This document shows positions 38,576 to 46,910 of a stretch of DNA of 49,898 nt, one piece after another. The position numbers were made by a program, and so were the translations under genes. Below the pieces are notes generated by a model. That model was not told the origin of the DNA and did no database searches. It was given only the letters and a program-made list of their open reading frames with translations. Positions within the stretch are counted from its first letter, which is position 1, and every line of letters begins with the position of its first letter. The DNA is from a virus. The DNA lies in the IMG/VR virus record IMGVR_UViG_3300034012_002560, positions 1 to 49,898 of that record, one strand, 5' to 3'.

Positions 38576-39484
38576 TCACCAGTCCGCGACCAGCGCGGGC
38601 CTTTCCTCGGTTAGTGGTCGTCGCTTCCGCTCGATTGGCGCAATGAGTTCGCGCTGCACAAGCACATCAAAGAGTCTCGCGCGCGCCCGCCGCAGCACCT
38701 CTCGGACTACGCGGTCGGACACCCCGGCTGCAGATGCGATGGTGGGGACGGTCTGCCGCACGAGCTCGTGCTGGTTGCGCTTCTCCTCGCCAAGAGCTGC
38801 GCGCTTGGGAACTCGCACCCAAGTCCCAACGTGGAAGGCTCTCAGCCAGTCGAGTGCTCGCTCGTGAATCTCGCCGACGTTCGCTGCCCGGATGGCAGCA
38901 TCGCAGGTCAGCTCCAGGTGAATGGCGTCCACGCCTCGTGGCTCTCGTCCACCTGATCGAGTCGGACTGACGGGCAGAAATTCAACTCCGGCAGATCGCA
39001 GTCGCCTTCGCTCGGCAAGGTCTTCGTTGCGGTCCTCAGCAACTGCGAGCGACATCGATCCACCGCCAAGAATGGTCGAACAGCTGGCCCGGTCGAGAAA
39101 CTCAGCGAGCGATGCGAACGGGAACTTGCGGTTGCGCGCTCGGCCAACCACAGCGAGCTCTCCCATGCCAGAGAGGCGGCGCGCCTCGTCCCAGGCTGAT
39201 ACCGCCAGCCCTTGTGCAATCGCCTGCAGAACCTCGCTCTCCTCGAGCCTCGCAAGGTGAACGCAGAGCGCGCGCACCTCTCGGTCCAGAGAGGTCACAC
39301 GTCGAAGTGTTCGACCAATGGCCTCGTCCAGCGCAGCGTCAGCTTGCTCCTTCCAGCGCTCAAAGTCGCCGGACCGATGAAAGCCATCCACCTCCAGGTT
39401 CTCCCACGACTGGGCTCCGCTTGGTCTTGCGGTGCCACGCCATGCACGATCGGCCAGCTCTTGATCCCACGGACGATTTGTCAA
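38576..39484 (-). CDS. Unknown protein downstream of terminase, C-terminal HTH
   Basis: 302 residues. TTG 39484 overlaps the terminase stop (TTGA) behind GGAGGTGGG, while upstream codons are antisense noise. The N-terminal half is helical and charged (VTSLDREVRALCVHLARLEESEVLQAIAQ), the middle is mixed (FASLAEFLDRASCSTI, DLAERRRLRSAGVEFLPVS, DAIHLELTCDAAI), and the C-terminus has HELVRQTVPTIASAAGVSDRVVREVLRRARARLF, a sigma/winged HTH-like segment. I do not recognise the family; a regulator of late genes is conceivable. Confidence 0.65.
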   Translation of the reverse strand: MTNRPWDQELADRAWRGTARPSGAQSWENLEVDGFHRSGDFERWKEQADAALDEAIGRTLRRVTSLDREVRALCVHLARLEESEVLQAIAQGLAVSAWDEARRLSGMGELAVVGRARNRKFPFASLAEFLDRASCSTILGGGSMSLAVAEDRNEDLAERRRLRSAGVEFLPVSPTRSGGREPRGVDAIHLELTCDAAIRAANVGEIHERALDWLRAFHVGTWVRVPKRAALGEEKRNQHELVRQTVPTIASAAGVSDRVVREVLRRARARLFDVLVQRELIAPIERKRRPLTEERPALVADW

Positions 39485-41163
39485 AACCCACCTCCAACAG
39501 CACGATCCCTCGGCGCTACCTGCGGTCTCGGTCGGTTGGCCAAGTTCCGAGGCTCGGTCATCTCCACACGAGCAGACGTAAGAACGCAGGCCATCGCGAG
39601 GTCGCCGTGCGACGCCCCGATCGTTGGCATGAGGATCTTCGTTCCGCCCCCAGGCACGGGCTTCGACGTCACGCGCGAGAGCTGCATAATCAGCCGCGGA
39701 TCGTCTGGCAGCTCCAGCCACCCCTCGCTCATCATGCGACGCACGAGCGTGAACTGCGTCTCGGTCCATTCGGTGGTTGTGGCTATGCCGACGTATTGCA
39801 CCGCCCGCTCTCGCCCCTGCCAGTCGCGTCCCTTCGTCTTCGGGAACTCCTCGAGGGCGGTCGCAAGCGCGTGGATGTCCCCAAGGAAGCTCCAGGCCTG
39901 GTACTCGGCACACTTGCGCGCGAATCCGCTGCACACCTCGCTCGGCTTGAGCGGACTGCCACGCTCGGGCTTCACCTCCTCGAGATAGGCGAGCACCACT
40001 CTGCGCCCCTCCTTCGCTTCGTCTGGAGTCGCCCGACGAGCGATGCCCATAGCGCTGCTGTTCCGGACGAACCCAAGGTCTCCTGCGGCCCAGTGCTCGA
40101 AGTTCTGCATGGGCGCCTTCGTTCGCTCGCGATTCCGGTTGACCGCCTTGGCGAGCACTTCAGGCGAGAAGAAGATCTTGCTGCCGGCGGGATACGGGAT
40201 GGCGTCGATCTCGCGCGCCGCGTTGTCCGGATCGGTGGCGCGCATGTGGCGCTCGATCGTGCGGTCTGGATCCCACGTCGGGTTCAGGTCACGAGTCGGA
40301 GCTTGGCAGATGAGCGCCTCTGCGTGGATGCCCCAATCGCGAGCGATCTCTCCCTCCATCCGCCCGTAGCCGGCGATGAAGGGCGTGCTGAACATGAAGA
40401 GCTGCGCACCTGGAACGATGCGCTGGATGGCCGCCTGGAAGAGGGCGTTGTCGTTGGCGACCTTGTCGTCCTCGGCTTGGAAAAAACAGGCCTCGTCGAA
40501 ACCGCAGAACACCAACGTCTTGCCGCGCGCCCACTTGCCGCCAGCGCTCGCTACGCCGACTCGGATATCCACGAGCTTCCCATCATGCGGACGCCGGACG
40601 GTTATGACCTCCGTGGTTCCCACTCGCTCCGTCTCACCCTTGCGAGCGCGGTACTTGTTGACCACACAAGCCAACAGCCGAGGGTTCGCCTCGAAGTACC
40701 CACGCACAAACGAAAGCGCCTGCGCCGCTAGCGTCTTGTCAGGCGCAACGATGAGCGACCAGGCATGCTCTCCACGAGCCAACGTCGGCAGCGGCACGGT
40801 GAAGGACGCATGAATTGACTTTCCGGCGAGGAGTCGCGACGTCTTGCCCGCGCGACCGCCTGCACGGCACACCACGACGCGCCGCGGTTCGGGCGGTAGC
40901 GAGTCGCGGTCACATCCGAAGTGCTTCTGGCACTCATCATCGGATAGGTGTGGAGACCGGCCCTCTGAAGCATCCGCAATCCCAGCCATGAGCGGCGAGA
41001 GGCGAAGCGGGCCCCCGGAGTCGAACAGTTCCGTCGACATGAACTGCGCGAGCGGCACGTCGAACGGGTTGTTTGGCTTCCTCGGTCCGCCTCCCCTGAG
41101 CATGCGCAAGCGGGCGTTGGCACGCGACACGAGCAACGGGTCAAGGGTTCGAGCCGCGCTCAT
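39481..41163 (-). CDS. Terminase large subunit
   Basis: Packages DNA into the prohead using ATP. 560 residues. Walker A is GGRAGKTS at about 102-109, Walker B TLVFCGFDEA at about 216-225, coupling region FMFSTPF near 256. The C-terminal RNase H-like nuclease starts with GDLG (Asp362) and includes GASHGDLAMA near the end. Start overlaps the small terminase stop (ATGA). The Mu-like portal supports a gp28-type terminase, but the sequence does not tell headful from cos packaging. Confidence 0.9.
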   Translation of the reverse strand: MSAARTLDPLLVSRANARLRMLRGGGPRKPNNPFDVPLAQFMSTELFDSGGPLRLSPLMAGIADASEGRSPHLSDDECQKHFGCDRDSLPPEPRRVVVCRAGGRAGKTSRLLAGKSIHASFTVPLPTLARGEHAWSLIVAPDKTLAAQALSFVRGYFEANPRLLACVVNKYRARKGETERVGTTEVITVRRPHDGKLVDIRVGVASAGGKWARGKTLVFCGFDEACFFQAEDDKVANDNALFQAAIQRIVPGAQLFMFSTPFIAGYGRMEGEIARDWGIHAEALICQAPTRDLNPTWDPDRTIERHMRATDPDNAAREIDAIPYPAGSKIFFSPEVLAKAVNRNRERTKAPMQNFEHWAAGDLGFVRNSSAMGIARRATPDEAKEGRRVVLAYLEEVKPERGSPLKPSEVCSGFARKCAEYQAWSFLGDIHALATALEEFPKTKGRDWQGRERAVQYVGIATTTEWTETQFTLVRRMMSEGWLELPDDPRLIMQLSRVTSKPVPGGGTKILMPTIGASHGDLAMACVLTSARVEMTEPRNLANRPRPQVAPRDRAVGGGF

Positions 41164-41732
41164 GATTCCTCAGCAGGGCCATCCAAACCCATGAGCCGCT
41201 TCATCGTCTCTGCGGAATGCACGCGACACCCACTCAGGCCGCAATCGTCGGGAGCAACGTCAACAAAGTGCTTCAACTCGTGCTCGTCGAAGGAATCCAG
41301 CTCCGGTTCCACGCGCATCTGCACACGCACAACCTTCGCGAACATTGCCTCGGTCGCACGCAGCGCCTTCGTCTGCGCCTCGAGCCGAGGAATGAGCGGC
41401 AGGGCCTCCGCCTTCGCAGCTCCATCGAAGATGCTCAGCGCTAGCAGCTCCCTGCGCTTCAGCAGCTCTTCGTCTCCTCCACGAAGGCGAGCTCCGGCAA
41501 CGTCCGCATCTTCCTTAATTCGTCGTGGGGACAGGCCCCACACTCGAGCGAGCGCCTTGTGGGTGATGCGTCGCCAGCGCCGGTCGACCATCAAGCGCAT
41601 GATGATGCGGATTCGGTCGTCTCGAGTCGCAGGCCGCTCGTGCTCGTGCTCGAGCAGAGCAGAAGCGGCATCAACCATGCGCTTCTCGCGACGCTCGGGA
41701 GAGTCTCCCCAGGTTGTTCGGGGCTTGGGCAT
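41160..41732 (-). CDS. Terminase small subunit candidate
   Basis: 190 residues from MPKPRTTWGDSPERREKRMV; GTG codons at 41735 and 41741 are alternative starts. Contains an HTH (ITHKALARVWGLSPRRIKEDADVAG) followed by a long helical segment (LLKRRELLALSIFDGAAKAEA, LIPRLEAQTKALRATEAMFAKVV), matching the DNA-recognising and oligomerising layout of small terminases. It immediately precedes the large subunit. Identity is by architecture and place. Confidence 0.7.
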   Translation of the reverse strand: MPKPRTTWGDSPERREKRMVDAASALLEHEHERPATRDDRIRIIMRLMVDRRWRRITHKALARVWGLSPRRIKEDADVAGARLRGGDEELLKRRELLALSIFDGAAKAEALPLIPRLEAQTKALRATEAMFAKVVRVQMRVEPELDSFDEHELKHFVDVAPDDCGLSGCRVHSAETMKRLMGLDGPAEES

Positions 41733-41772
41733 CACGTCCACCCATGGGCACAGCTCGTGCTTTGCGTGAGAG

Positions 41773-42525
41773 TCACGAGGCCACCCCCGCCAAACCGAAC
41801 TGAACCGGGCCAAAAGCCGTGATGACTCGGTTTCGCTCACACAGCCTGCGCTTCGTGGCGTCGCCATATCGAGCCGCTAGCCCCGCCTCAGTGAGCCCGC
41901 TGGTCGGAAGGGTCGTGAGACCCGCGTTGTAGCGAGCTTGCATGAGTGTCGAGACGACGGGCGCAACACCGGCGCGCGGTTCGTGTTCAAACCCAATCTC
42001 GTCGAGGATGAGCAGGGTGGCCTTGAGCGCCGATCTCATCAGCGGGCCGTCATCGGTTGCCGACAGCGGCAATCGGTCGCGCTCAAGCTGCAGTTCCGGG
42101 GCGGAGACGAACCGGATTCCCGCAGCAATCTTCACCTCGGCGGCGCTCTTCGCGATGCTGAGACGGTGTCGAGCGAGCGCCACAACGAGCGTGGTCTTCC
42201 CCGCTCCAGTCGACCCGAGCAGGGTTAGCCCCTCGCCCGAAGATGCGCTCCACGGAGTTGGCTGGTTGATGCCGGCGAGCAAGCGATGGTCCACCGACCA
42301 ACGAAGCGAGGGACCAAGCACCGCGTGAGGCATCGCTGGGAGCGACCGCAGAGCCTTGCCCAGCACGATCTCGCGCATGGACTCCGCGTCCACCACAGCG
42401 CAGTCGTGGCAGAGCTCCAGACGCTCAGGGACGACCTCACCGCATCGGCAGCGGAACACCAGCTCGCCATCCAGCTCGACCATGTTTGCGCTCAAACGTC
42501 GAATTTCGGCCAGACTTAGCAACAT
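41773..42525 (-). CDS. DnaC-like helicase loader ATPase
   Basis: 250 residues. N-terminal Cys pairs CRCGE and CHDC (about 26-42) form a probable zinc knuckle; AAA+ part has Walker A GSTGAGKTT at about 103-111 and Walker B LLILDEIG at about 171-178, then MQARYNAGLTTLPTSGLTEAGLAARYG with sensor/Arg-finger-like KRRLCERN. Loads the host DnaB helicase at the phage origin. Start ATG 42525 overlaps the replication protein stop (TGATG), behind CAGGTG. Confidence 0.85.
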   Translation of the reverse strand: MLLSLAEIRRLSANMVELDGELVFRCRCGEVVPERLELCHDCAVVDAESMREIVLGKALRSLPAMPHAVLGPSLRWSVDHRLLAGINQPTPWSASSGEGLTLLGSTGAGKTTLVVALARHRLSIAKSAAEVKIAAGIRFVSAPELQLERDRLPLSATDDGPLMRSALKATLLILDEIGFEHEPRAGVAPVVSTLMQARYNAGLTTLPTSGLTEAGLAARYGDATKRRLCERNRVITAFGPVQFGLAGVAS

Positions 42526-43520
42526 CAAAACACCTGCCCATGTTCGTCGGGGACGAGCCCCAGTTCCCGCTGCTTTCGCGCGTTCTCCGCGATGAACTCC
42601 GCGCGCTTTCGTTCCTCGGTCGGCTGGTACTCAGGGCTCCGCTGGACGGGACGCGACCCACGGGGCGGAAGGGGCGCTGACGGTCCTCGCCCAAACTCAG
42701 CAGCCTTCGCCCTCCACGTTCGCCAAGCCGCACTCCAGTCGACGAACCGCGAGTCTTTTGCGGCGTGCCAGTCGAGGAACTTCTGAACTTCGGAGCCCCA
42801 GGTCGGGTCCTGGGTTTGGGGGATTCCCCAACCGTGGAGCCAGTCAGCGACGATGCCGTCGGCGGGCTGCCGAGTCGCTGGTCGCTTCCGGTCAGGCTTG
42901 TGAGCCTTCGGTTCCCCCTCTGGGGTGGGAGCCGCTTGCGGCGATGACTGGTCCGGGCCCAGCTCGGCCTCCGCGCGCTCTCTATCTTTGCTCTGCTCTG
43001 CTCTGCTCTGCTCAGAGTGACCGGCGGTGACAGCTGGTGACCGCGTGTGACTATCGGTCACGTTTTGTGACTGGCCGTCACGCTGCGTGACTAGATGTCC
43101 GGTTTCGTCACCAGGAGTCACAGCGCGTCCAGTTTCGTCACCGGATGTCACCGGGCGGGCGGAGCGGAGACGGTCAGCGGCGTCGCGTGACCGCTGCTCT
43201 TGCTTGCGAAGCTTGTCCGAGCTTCGGGCCTGCTGCGCCTCGACGTAGTTCGGCAGGGCTAGGCCTCCGTCTACCTCCACCACGCAGCCGTCAGCCAACA
43301 GCCCGTCTTCGCCTCGCAGGGCCAGCTCGACGACATCGGGAGGCATGCGGACCAGGAGCGCCAGACCGCGAGTACCAGCCTTGCCAACGGCCACGAAGCC
43401 GGACAGGTCGACCTTGCGAAGTAGCTCCCAAAGAAGAGCGCGGGCCTGCCACGAAAGCAGGCAAAGCTCGGTCGTGTCGCGCTTGTAGATGCGCACATAA
43501 GGTTCGTCCGGCCACCTCAT
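42525..43520 (-). CDS. Replication initiation protein (lambda O/DnaT-like), carries repeat array
   Basis: 331 residues. N-terminal ~105 residues form a winged-helix replication domain (RDTTELCLLSWQARALLWELLRK, GLALLVRMPPDVVELAL). A repetitive hydrophilic linker of ten-residue units (VTSGDETGRA, VTPGDETGHL) covers about 122-165; then Pro/Lys-rich linker; C-terminal DnaD/DnaT-like region ending WGSEVQKFLDWHAAKDSRFVDWSAAWRTWRAKA. Directly upstream of the helicase loader gene, as O before P in lambda. The linker's DNA is a 10-bp-period array, a candidate origin inside the gene. Confidence 0.8.
   Translation of the reverse strand: MRWPDEPYVRIYKRDTTELCLLSWQARALLWELLRKVDLSGFVAVGKAGTRGLALLVRMPPDVVELALRGEDGLLADGCVVEVDGGLALPNYVEAQQARSSDKLRKQEQRSRDAADRLRSARPVTSGDETGRAVTPGDETGHLVTQRDGQSQNVTDSHTRSPAVTAGHSEQSRAEQSKDRERAEAELGPDQSSPQAAPTPEGEPKAHKPDRKRPATRQPADGIVADWLHGWGIPQTQDPTWGSEVQKFLDWHAAKDSRFVDWSAAWRTWRAKAAEFGRGPSAPLPPRGSRPVQRSPEYQPTEERKRAEFIAENARKQRELGLVPDEHGQVF
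42991..43013. repeat. CTCTG pentanucleotide tract
   Basis: Four exact CTCTG units plus CTC, encoding EQSRAEQS in the replication protein linker. It abuts the GTSAC array and gives a purine/pyrimidine-asymmetric strand, which may help unwinding next to initiator sites. Could also be simple slippage in a tolerant linker. Confidence 0.6.
43017..43151. repeat. Array of 14 GT(G/C)AC units at exact 10-bp period, putative origin iterons
   Basis: GTGAC or GTCAC begins at 43017, 43027, 43037, 43047, 43057, 43067, 43077, 43087, 43107, 43117, 43137 and 43147; the units at 43097 and 43127 are GTCC. Each unit is on the same face of the helix. Located inside the replication protein gene, like lambda iterons inside O. 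The array's phase forces a ten-residue protein repeat. Confidence 0.85.
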
Positions 43521-44212
43521 GCGGCTGGCCCTACCGCGAGAGTGAGTTGAGGTGGGTTGCGCTTCAGCTCTTCGGCTTCGATGCGGGACAGCTCAAGATC
43601 GAACTCGGGCCAGAAGCGGGCCGGCAAGCGGTCCCAAGCTCCAGACAACGGCGCGCCGCATCGCTCGCGAAGGTTGTTCGAGATTTCCCGATGCTTGCTG
43701 CGCCACGACGGAGACAGCCGAGAGAGAGCGCGGATGCGAGCCTTGAGTTGTCGCGCTCGACGCGGTCCAATGGTCTCGGAGTTGGCCTGAGCCTGCAGCA
43801 GCATCGTCTGCATCACAGGAAGAAGTTCGTGCGCCACTGCTCTAACGATGGACGCGACGTCGTTCGCCTGAGGAGCGAGCCGACCGTCGACAGCGGCGAA
43901 GAAGACGTCCGTCACCTCGTCCTGGACACGATCGGCCGTTTCCGTCTCGGAGCGCATGCACACCTTGAGCACCTGCCGACGGTTGAGCAGGTACACGGTT
44001 GCCGGCCGGCCACCATTTTGCCGCACCGTGCGGCAAAGCTCGTTTTCATTGAACATTCTGGCTACTAGTTCACGAACGGCTCGTGGTCGCTCGAACCCTA
44101 GGCGTCGGCCCAACTCCTCGTCCTCGATGAGCGGTTCGCCATCAACGAAGACCACCGGCCAACCCCTGAAGGTCTCGGTCCTGTCGACCTTGACGATCTC
44201 GTTTCTATTCAT
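43517..44212 (-). CDS. Phage antirepressor/regulatory protein
   Basis: 231 residues. N-terminal domain EPLIEDEELGRRLGFERPRAV, LVARMFNENELCRTV, GGRPATVYLLNRRQVLKVCMRSETE is typical of phage antirepressor/ORF6N-Rha-type proteins (a BRO-like small beta-alpha fold). C-terminal part is helical with ISNNLRERCGAPLSGAWDRLPA, as in related phage proteins. May relieve repression or act in early regulation. Lies between the resolvase and replication genes with ATGA-type overlaps. Confidence 0.8.
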   Translation of the reverse strand: MNRNEIVKVDRTETFRGWPVVFVDGEPLIEDEELGRRLGFERPRAVRELVARMFNENELCRTVRQNGGRPATVYLLNRRQVLKVCMRSETETADRVQDEVTDVFFAAVDGRLAPQANDVASIVRAVAHELLPVMQTMLLQAQANSETIGPRRARQLKARIRALSRLSPSWRSKHREISNNLRERCGAPLSGAWDRLPARFWPEFDLELSRIEAEELKRNPPQLTLAVGPAA

Positions 44213-44769
44213 CGCTCCTCCGTACTGAGCGCCCGCCTACCCTCGAGGGTGCGAGCCCAAATCAAGCCATGGCGCGCCAGGCCAATCGCATCGCGCTCGT
44301 GCGCGTTCGACCGTCCCAACGAGGGATAGAGACCGCGAATCGCTCTAGCGATCACAGCGTCCGATGGTGAAGACACGCCAACCAAGCCACGCCTCCACAC
44401 GGCAGCGGGAACCTCAAGCACGGTCTCGCAGAGAGGACGCAGCGCCGCGCGAATCTCCACTGCGCACTCCGTGGAGTGGACAAGTGCGCTCGCCATCTTT
44501 GAGCTGATGCCCTTCACGTTCTTGCGCTGGACTGGGAACACCTTCTCGACGCGCTCCACCACGCCGATGGCCCAGGGAGCCGGCGTTTTCTGGTCAAGAA
44601 ATGCGAACCAACCAGCAATGACGGAGTTCGCTTCAGCCCAGCCGCGAACCGATGCCTTCTCGACAAAGCTGACGCTGCGCGAGCGGACGCCACTTGGTGA
44701 CGAATGCCTCATCAGCGCTAGCCCAACCGTCGATCCTGGGTCGACTCCGATACACCAGTAGTCTCTCAT
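44209..44769 (-). CDS. RuvC-like Holliday junction resolvase
   Basis: 186 residues, RNase H fold. Catalytic acids visible: Asp10 in IGVDPGSTVG, Glu72 in VVERVE, and Asp in HERDAIGLARHG near residue 160. Resolves branched replication and recombination intermediates before packaging. Start overlaps the upstream stop (ATGA). Confidence 0.8.
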   Translation of the reverse strand: MRDYWCIGVDPGSTVGLALMRHSSPSGVRSRSVSFVEKASVRGWAEANSVIAGWFAFLDQKTPAPWAIGVVERVEKVFPVQRKNVKGISSKMASALVHSTECAVEIRAALRPLCETVLEVPAAVWRRGLVGVSSPSDAVIARAIRGLYPSLGRSNAHERDAIGLARHGLIWARTLEGRRALSTEER

Positions 44770-45059
44770 CGTGCCATCGCAGCGCGCAGCAAGGCGCGCC
44801 CTCCATCGTCAAGGGCCTCGAGCGAATCGATAGGCAGGTAGCGCGTCTTGTTGCTCCAGAAGGCAACAACGCACGGCTGCGGGAACTCACGACTGGCCAG
44901 TTCGCGAAGTCGGTCGCGCTCGAAGGCGTCGGGGATCACGAGGGTGAGCTCCTCGCCTACCGGAATGCTGGGAGCGCCGACAAAGTCCATGGACTTGGTC
45001 GCTCGCGCGAGTCCGCCGGTGGGTCTGCTGCTGCGCCCATCTGTGGCTACGGAACTCAT
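44766..45059 (-). CDS. Unknown early protein
   Basis: 97 residues: disordered basic N-terminus (RSSRPTGGLARATKS), then a compact part with ELTLVIPDAFERDRLREL, PCVVAFWSNKTRYLPIDSLEAL. No family recognised. Operon position between sigma-like HTH and resolvase suggests DNA metabolism. Confidence 0.6.
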   Translation of the reverse strand: MSSVATDGRSSRPTGGLARATKSMDFVGAPSIPVGEELTLVIPDAFERDRLRELASREFPQPCVVAFWSNKTRYLPIDSLEALDDGGRALLRAAMAR

Positions 45060-45313
45060 GTCACCACCGCGTTGATTCGCTCGGCAAACTTCCTCAGCGC
45101 CGCCTCTTCGAGGTCGCGAACGCGAGGCTGGCTAATGCCAAGTGCGAGCGCGGATTCCTGCAGAGTGAATCCGTTGTTTCGCTCAGCGATAGCCATGAGC
45201 AGAACCCCGCAATGGTGGGCTCCGTTCATTACCAACTCGCGGCAATCCCCACAGCGAAGCGCCGAGAAGAGCGCGCCGGAACGAGCGCACGGGACCACGC
45301 CGCGCGCAGTCAT
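45056..45313 (-). CDS. Sigma-70 region 4-like HTH protein
   Basis: 85 residues. N-terminal Cys (VVPCARSG, CGDCREL, HHC) could bind zinc; C-terminal GFTLQESALALGISQPRVRDLEEAALRKF is the sigma region 4 type HTH that contacts -35 elements. Might direct host polymerase to late or early phage promoters, but small HTH proteins of this kind can also be simple regulators. Confidence 0.65.
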   Translation of the reverse strand: MTARGVVPCARSGALFSALRCGDCRELVMNGAHHCGVLLMAIAERNNGFTLQESALALGISQPRVRDLEEAALRKFAERINAVVT

Positions 45314-46032
45314 AGAGCCACCAATCGCTTGCTAGCGAGGTCGACAGCATTGCCACTAATGTCGAATCCGAGGAACCGACGGCCATTCAGAAGGGCAGCT
45401 TCACCGGTGGAACCGGACCCCGAGAACGGGTCCAGAACGATGTCGCCATCCACCGAGCTTTGACGAATGAGCGTTTGGAGCAAGCTTGGAGGCTTCTCTG
45501 TTGGGTACCCATCACGGACCGGCTCGAAGTTCAGGACGTCGGGAATGCCGAGGTCATGCAGCTTGCGCTTGCCCTTCTCAAAGAAGAGGACGAGCTCATA
45601 CCTGGCTCTATAGTGGTATCCCAAGCCAATCCGGCCCTTGTCCCAGATGAGCGGCTTCCAGAATGTGAAGCCAGCTCGCTCGCCCATCGGCTTGATGGCG
45701 AACATGGTCTCCTGGTCGCAAAGCACGTAGCAGTGCGAGTTCGGTCTGAGGACGCGGAACAGCTCGCGGAACAGCTCAGGGAATCGAGCGTTCGGGAAGA
45801 TCGGAAACCAGTCGTTGCTGGAAGACTTCGAGTGCGCGAGCCTCGTTGTTGTGCCCTTCGCCCGATGCTTCTCGAGCGATTCGTAGGCGGGGTCAGTGAC
45901 AACGAGGCCCACACTCTCAGGAGGGAGCCGACGGAGCGCTTCAACCGCATCAGCGCGTTCGACAGCCCACCGGACGCCTGGACGTAGCGCGTCGACAGTC
46001 AGCATCGTTTGTTGCGATCCGTCGGCAGCCAT
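45310..46032 (-). CDS. Beta-class DNA methyltransferase (N6-adenine or N4-cytosine)
   Basis: 240 residues. ATG 46032 is chosen over GTG 46038 because GGGGAG lies eight bases upstream of it. Catalytic motif IV DPAY at 47-50 comes first and the SAM-binding motif I DPFSGSGS at 201-208 last, the beta-class order. FWKPLIWDKG and YRARYELVLFFEKG lie between. DPAY instead of DPPY/SPPY fits several phage enzymes. Probably protects phage DNA; complements the C5 enzyme at 1958. Confidence 0.85.
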   Translation of the reverse strand: MAADGSQQTMLTVDALRPGVRWAVERADAVEALRRLPPESVGLVVTDPAYESLEKHRAKGTTTRLAHSKSSSNDWFPIFPNARFPELFRELFRVLRPNSHCYVLCDQETMFAIKPMGERAGFTFWKPLIWDKGRIGLGYHYRARYELVLFFEKGKRKLHDLGIPDVLNFEPVRDGYPTEKPPSLLQTLIRQSSVDGDIVLDPFSGSGSTGEAALLNGRRFLGFDISGNAVDLASKRLVAL

Positions 46033-46034
46033 GG

Positions 46035-46910
46035 TCACGGCTCCCCGAAGTAGACAGGGCAGATTTTAGCGGACTTGAGGGTCTTGCCGATGTCGCCGAT
46101 AGCGTCGCGCTTGACCGCAGAGAGGCGCCACGGCTCCAACGTCCACGACAGCACGCCTTCCTTGTGCCGATAGCGCAGGCGAACCGGCACCTGATAGAGA
46201 GTGCCATCGCGGAAGACGGGAAGGGTGAGCAGGAAGAGCCCAGGGACTTTAAGAGGTTTGCCTGCCTCGTCCTGATGCTCGGCCGAATATGCGATAGCGC
46301 CCTCGCCCGAGCCAAGGTTCGTAACCTGCGCAACCTTCGAGGCGACGCGGATCGATAGGCCGCGGGAAAGCTCCATGAGGCGCTGAGCCGAAGCAAACTC
46401 AGCGCCGACGAGGCCGGCGTACTTCTTTGAAGACTCGAGCGCATTCTCGCCATTGGTGACGTCAACGATTCGCGACTCAAGCAACTCAGCGAACTGCTGC
46501 ACGGACAAGGCCCGGCTGAAGGCACTGTTCCAGGCCTCCCACTCATCGGAGAACGGCAAGGAGTACTTGGCTCGGTGACGTTGCCAGTCAGGCGTATTGA
46601 TCGTTCCGTAGTCGTAGATCGCTACAACTTCGGTATCAGCGACGAAGATTGCACTGTTGATGTCGGTGGCAAACCGGCGCGCGTGGTCGATGAACGACTC
46701 AAGGGTCGTAGCCTCAAACGGACCTTCGTTGCCATGCAGCAGGGGCCTTTCCCGATAGGGAGCTAGCGCCGCCTCCAAAGGCAAGGCGCCTGCATTGGTA
46801 ACTAGGACCGGGAACGAGGCGCCGGTTCGAGGGTCGCTTACCATCTCGACGCGGCTCTGAACCGCAGCCTTGCGCGCCAATTCAGCGACAACTTCAGCTT
46901 CTGAACTCAT
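46035..46910 (-). CDS. DUF2303 (YfdQ-like) phage protein
   Basis: 291 residues. Pattern LESFIDHARRFATDINSAIFVAD, VVAIYDYGT, SDEWEAWNSAFSRALSVQQFAELLESRI, SSKKYAGLVGAEFASAQRLMELSRGLSI and VRLRYRHKEGVLSW matches the DUF2303 family found in early operons of many temperate phages. Function unknown, though the conserved link to recombination/replication genes suggests DNA metabolism. Start overlaps the gene before. Confidence 0.85.
   Translation of the reverse strand: MSSEAEVVAELARKAAVQSRVEMVSDPRTGASFPVLVTNAGALPLEAALAPYRERPLLHGNEGPFEATTLESFIDHARRFATDINSAIFVADTEVVAIYDYGTINTPDWQRHRAKYSLPFSDEWEAWNSAFSRALSVQQFAELLESRIVDVTNGENALESSKKYAGLVGAEFASAQRLMELSRGLSIRVASKVAQVTNLGSGEGAIAYSAEHQDEAGKPLKVPGLFLLTLPVFRDGTLYQVPVRLRYRHKEGVLSWTLEPWRLSAVKRDAIGDIGKTLKSAKICPVYFGEP

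Noticed and set aside
39112-40731. 539-codon + strand open frame opposite terminase
   Set aside because: Terminase on the minus strand has clear ATPase and nuclease motifs; the + frame has Arg/His-rich shadow composition typical of GC-rich antisense frames.
41773-42525. MuB-type transposition ATPase
   Set aside because: The zinc knuckle, lack of any MuA-like gene and position next to an O-like gene favour a DnaC-type loader.
43017-43151. CRISPR array
   Set aside because: Units are five bases at 10-bp spacing inside a coding gene, without the long repeats and unique spacers of CRISPR.
42989-43180. Repeat explained only by protein repeats
   Set aside because: The GTSAC period is 10 bp, not a multiple of 3, and pentamers recur in all three codon phases, so protein selection alone does not explain it.
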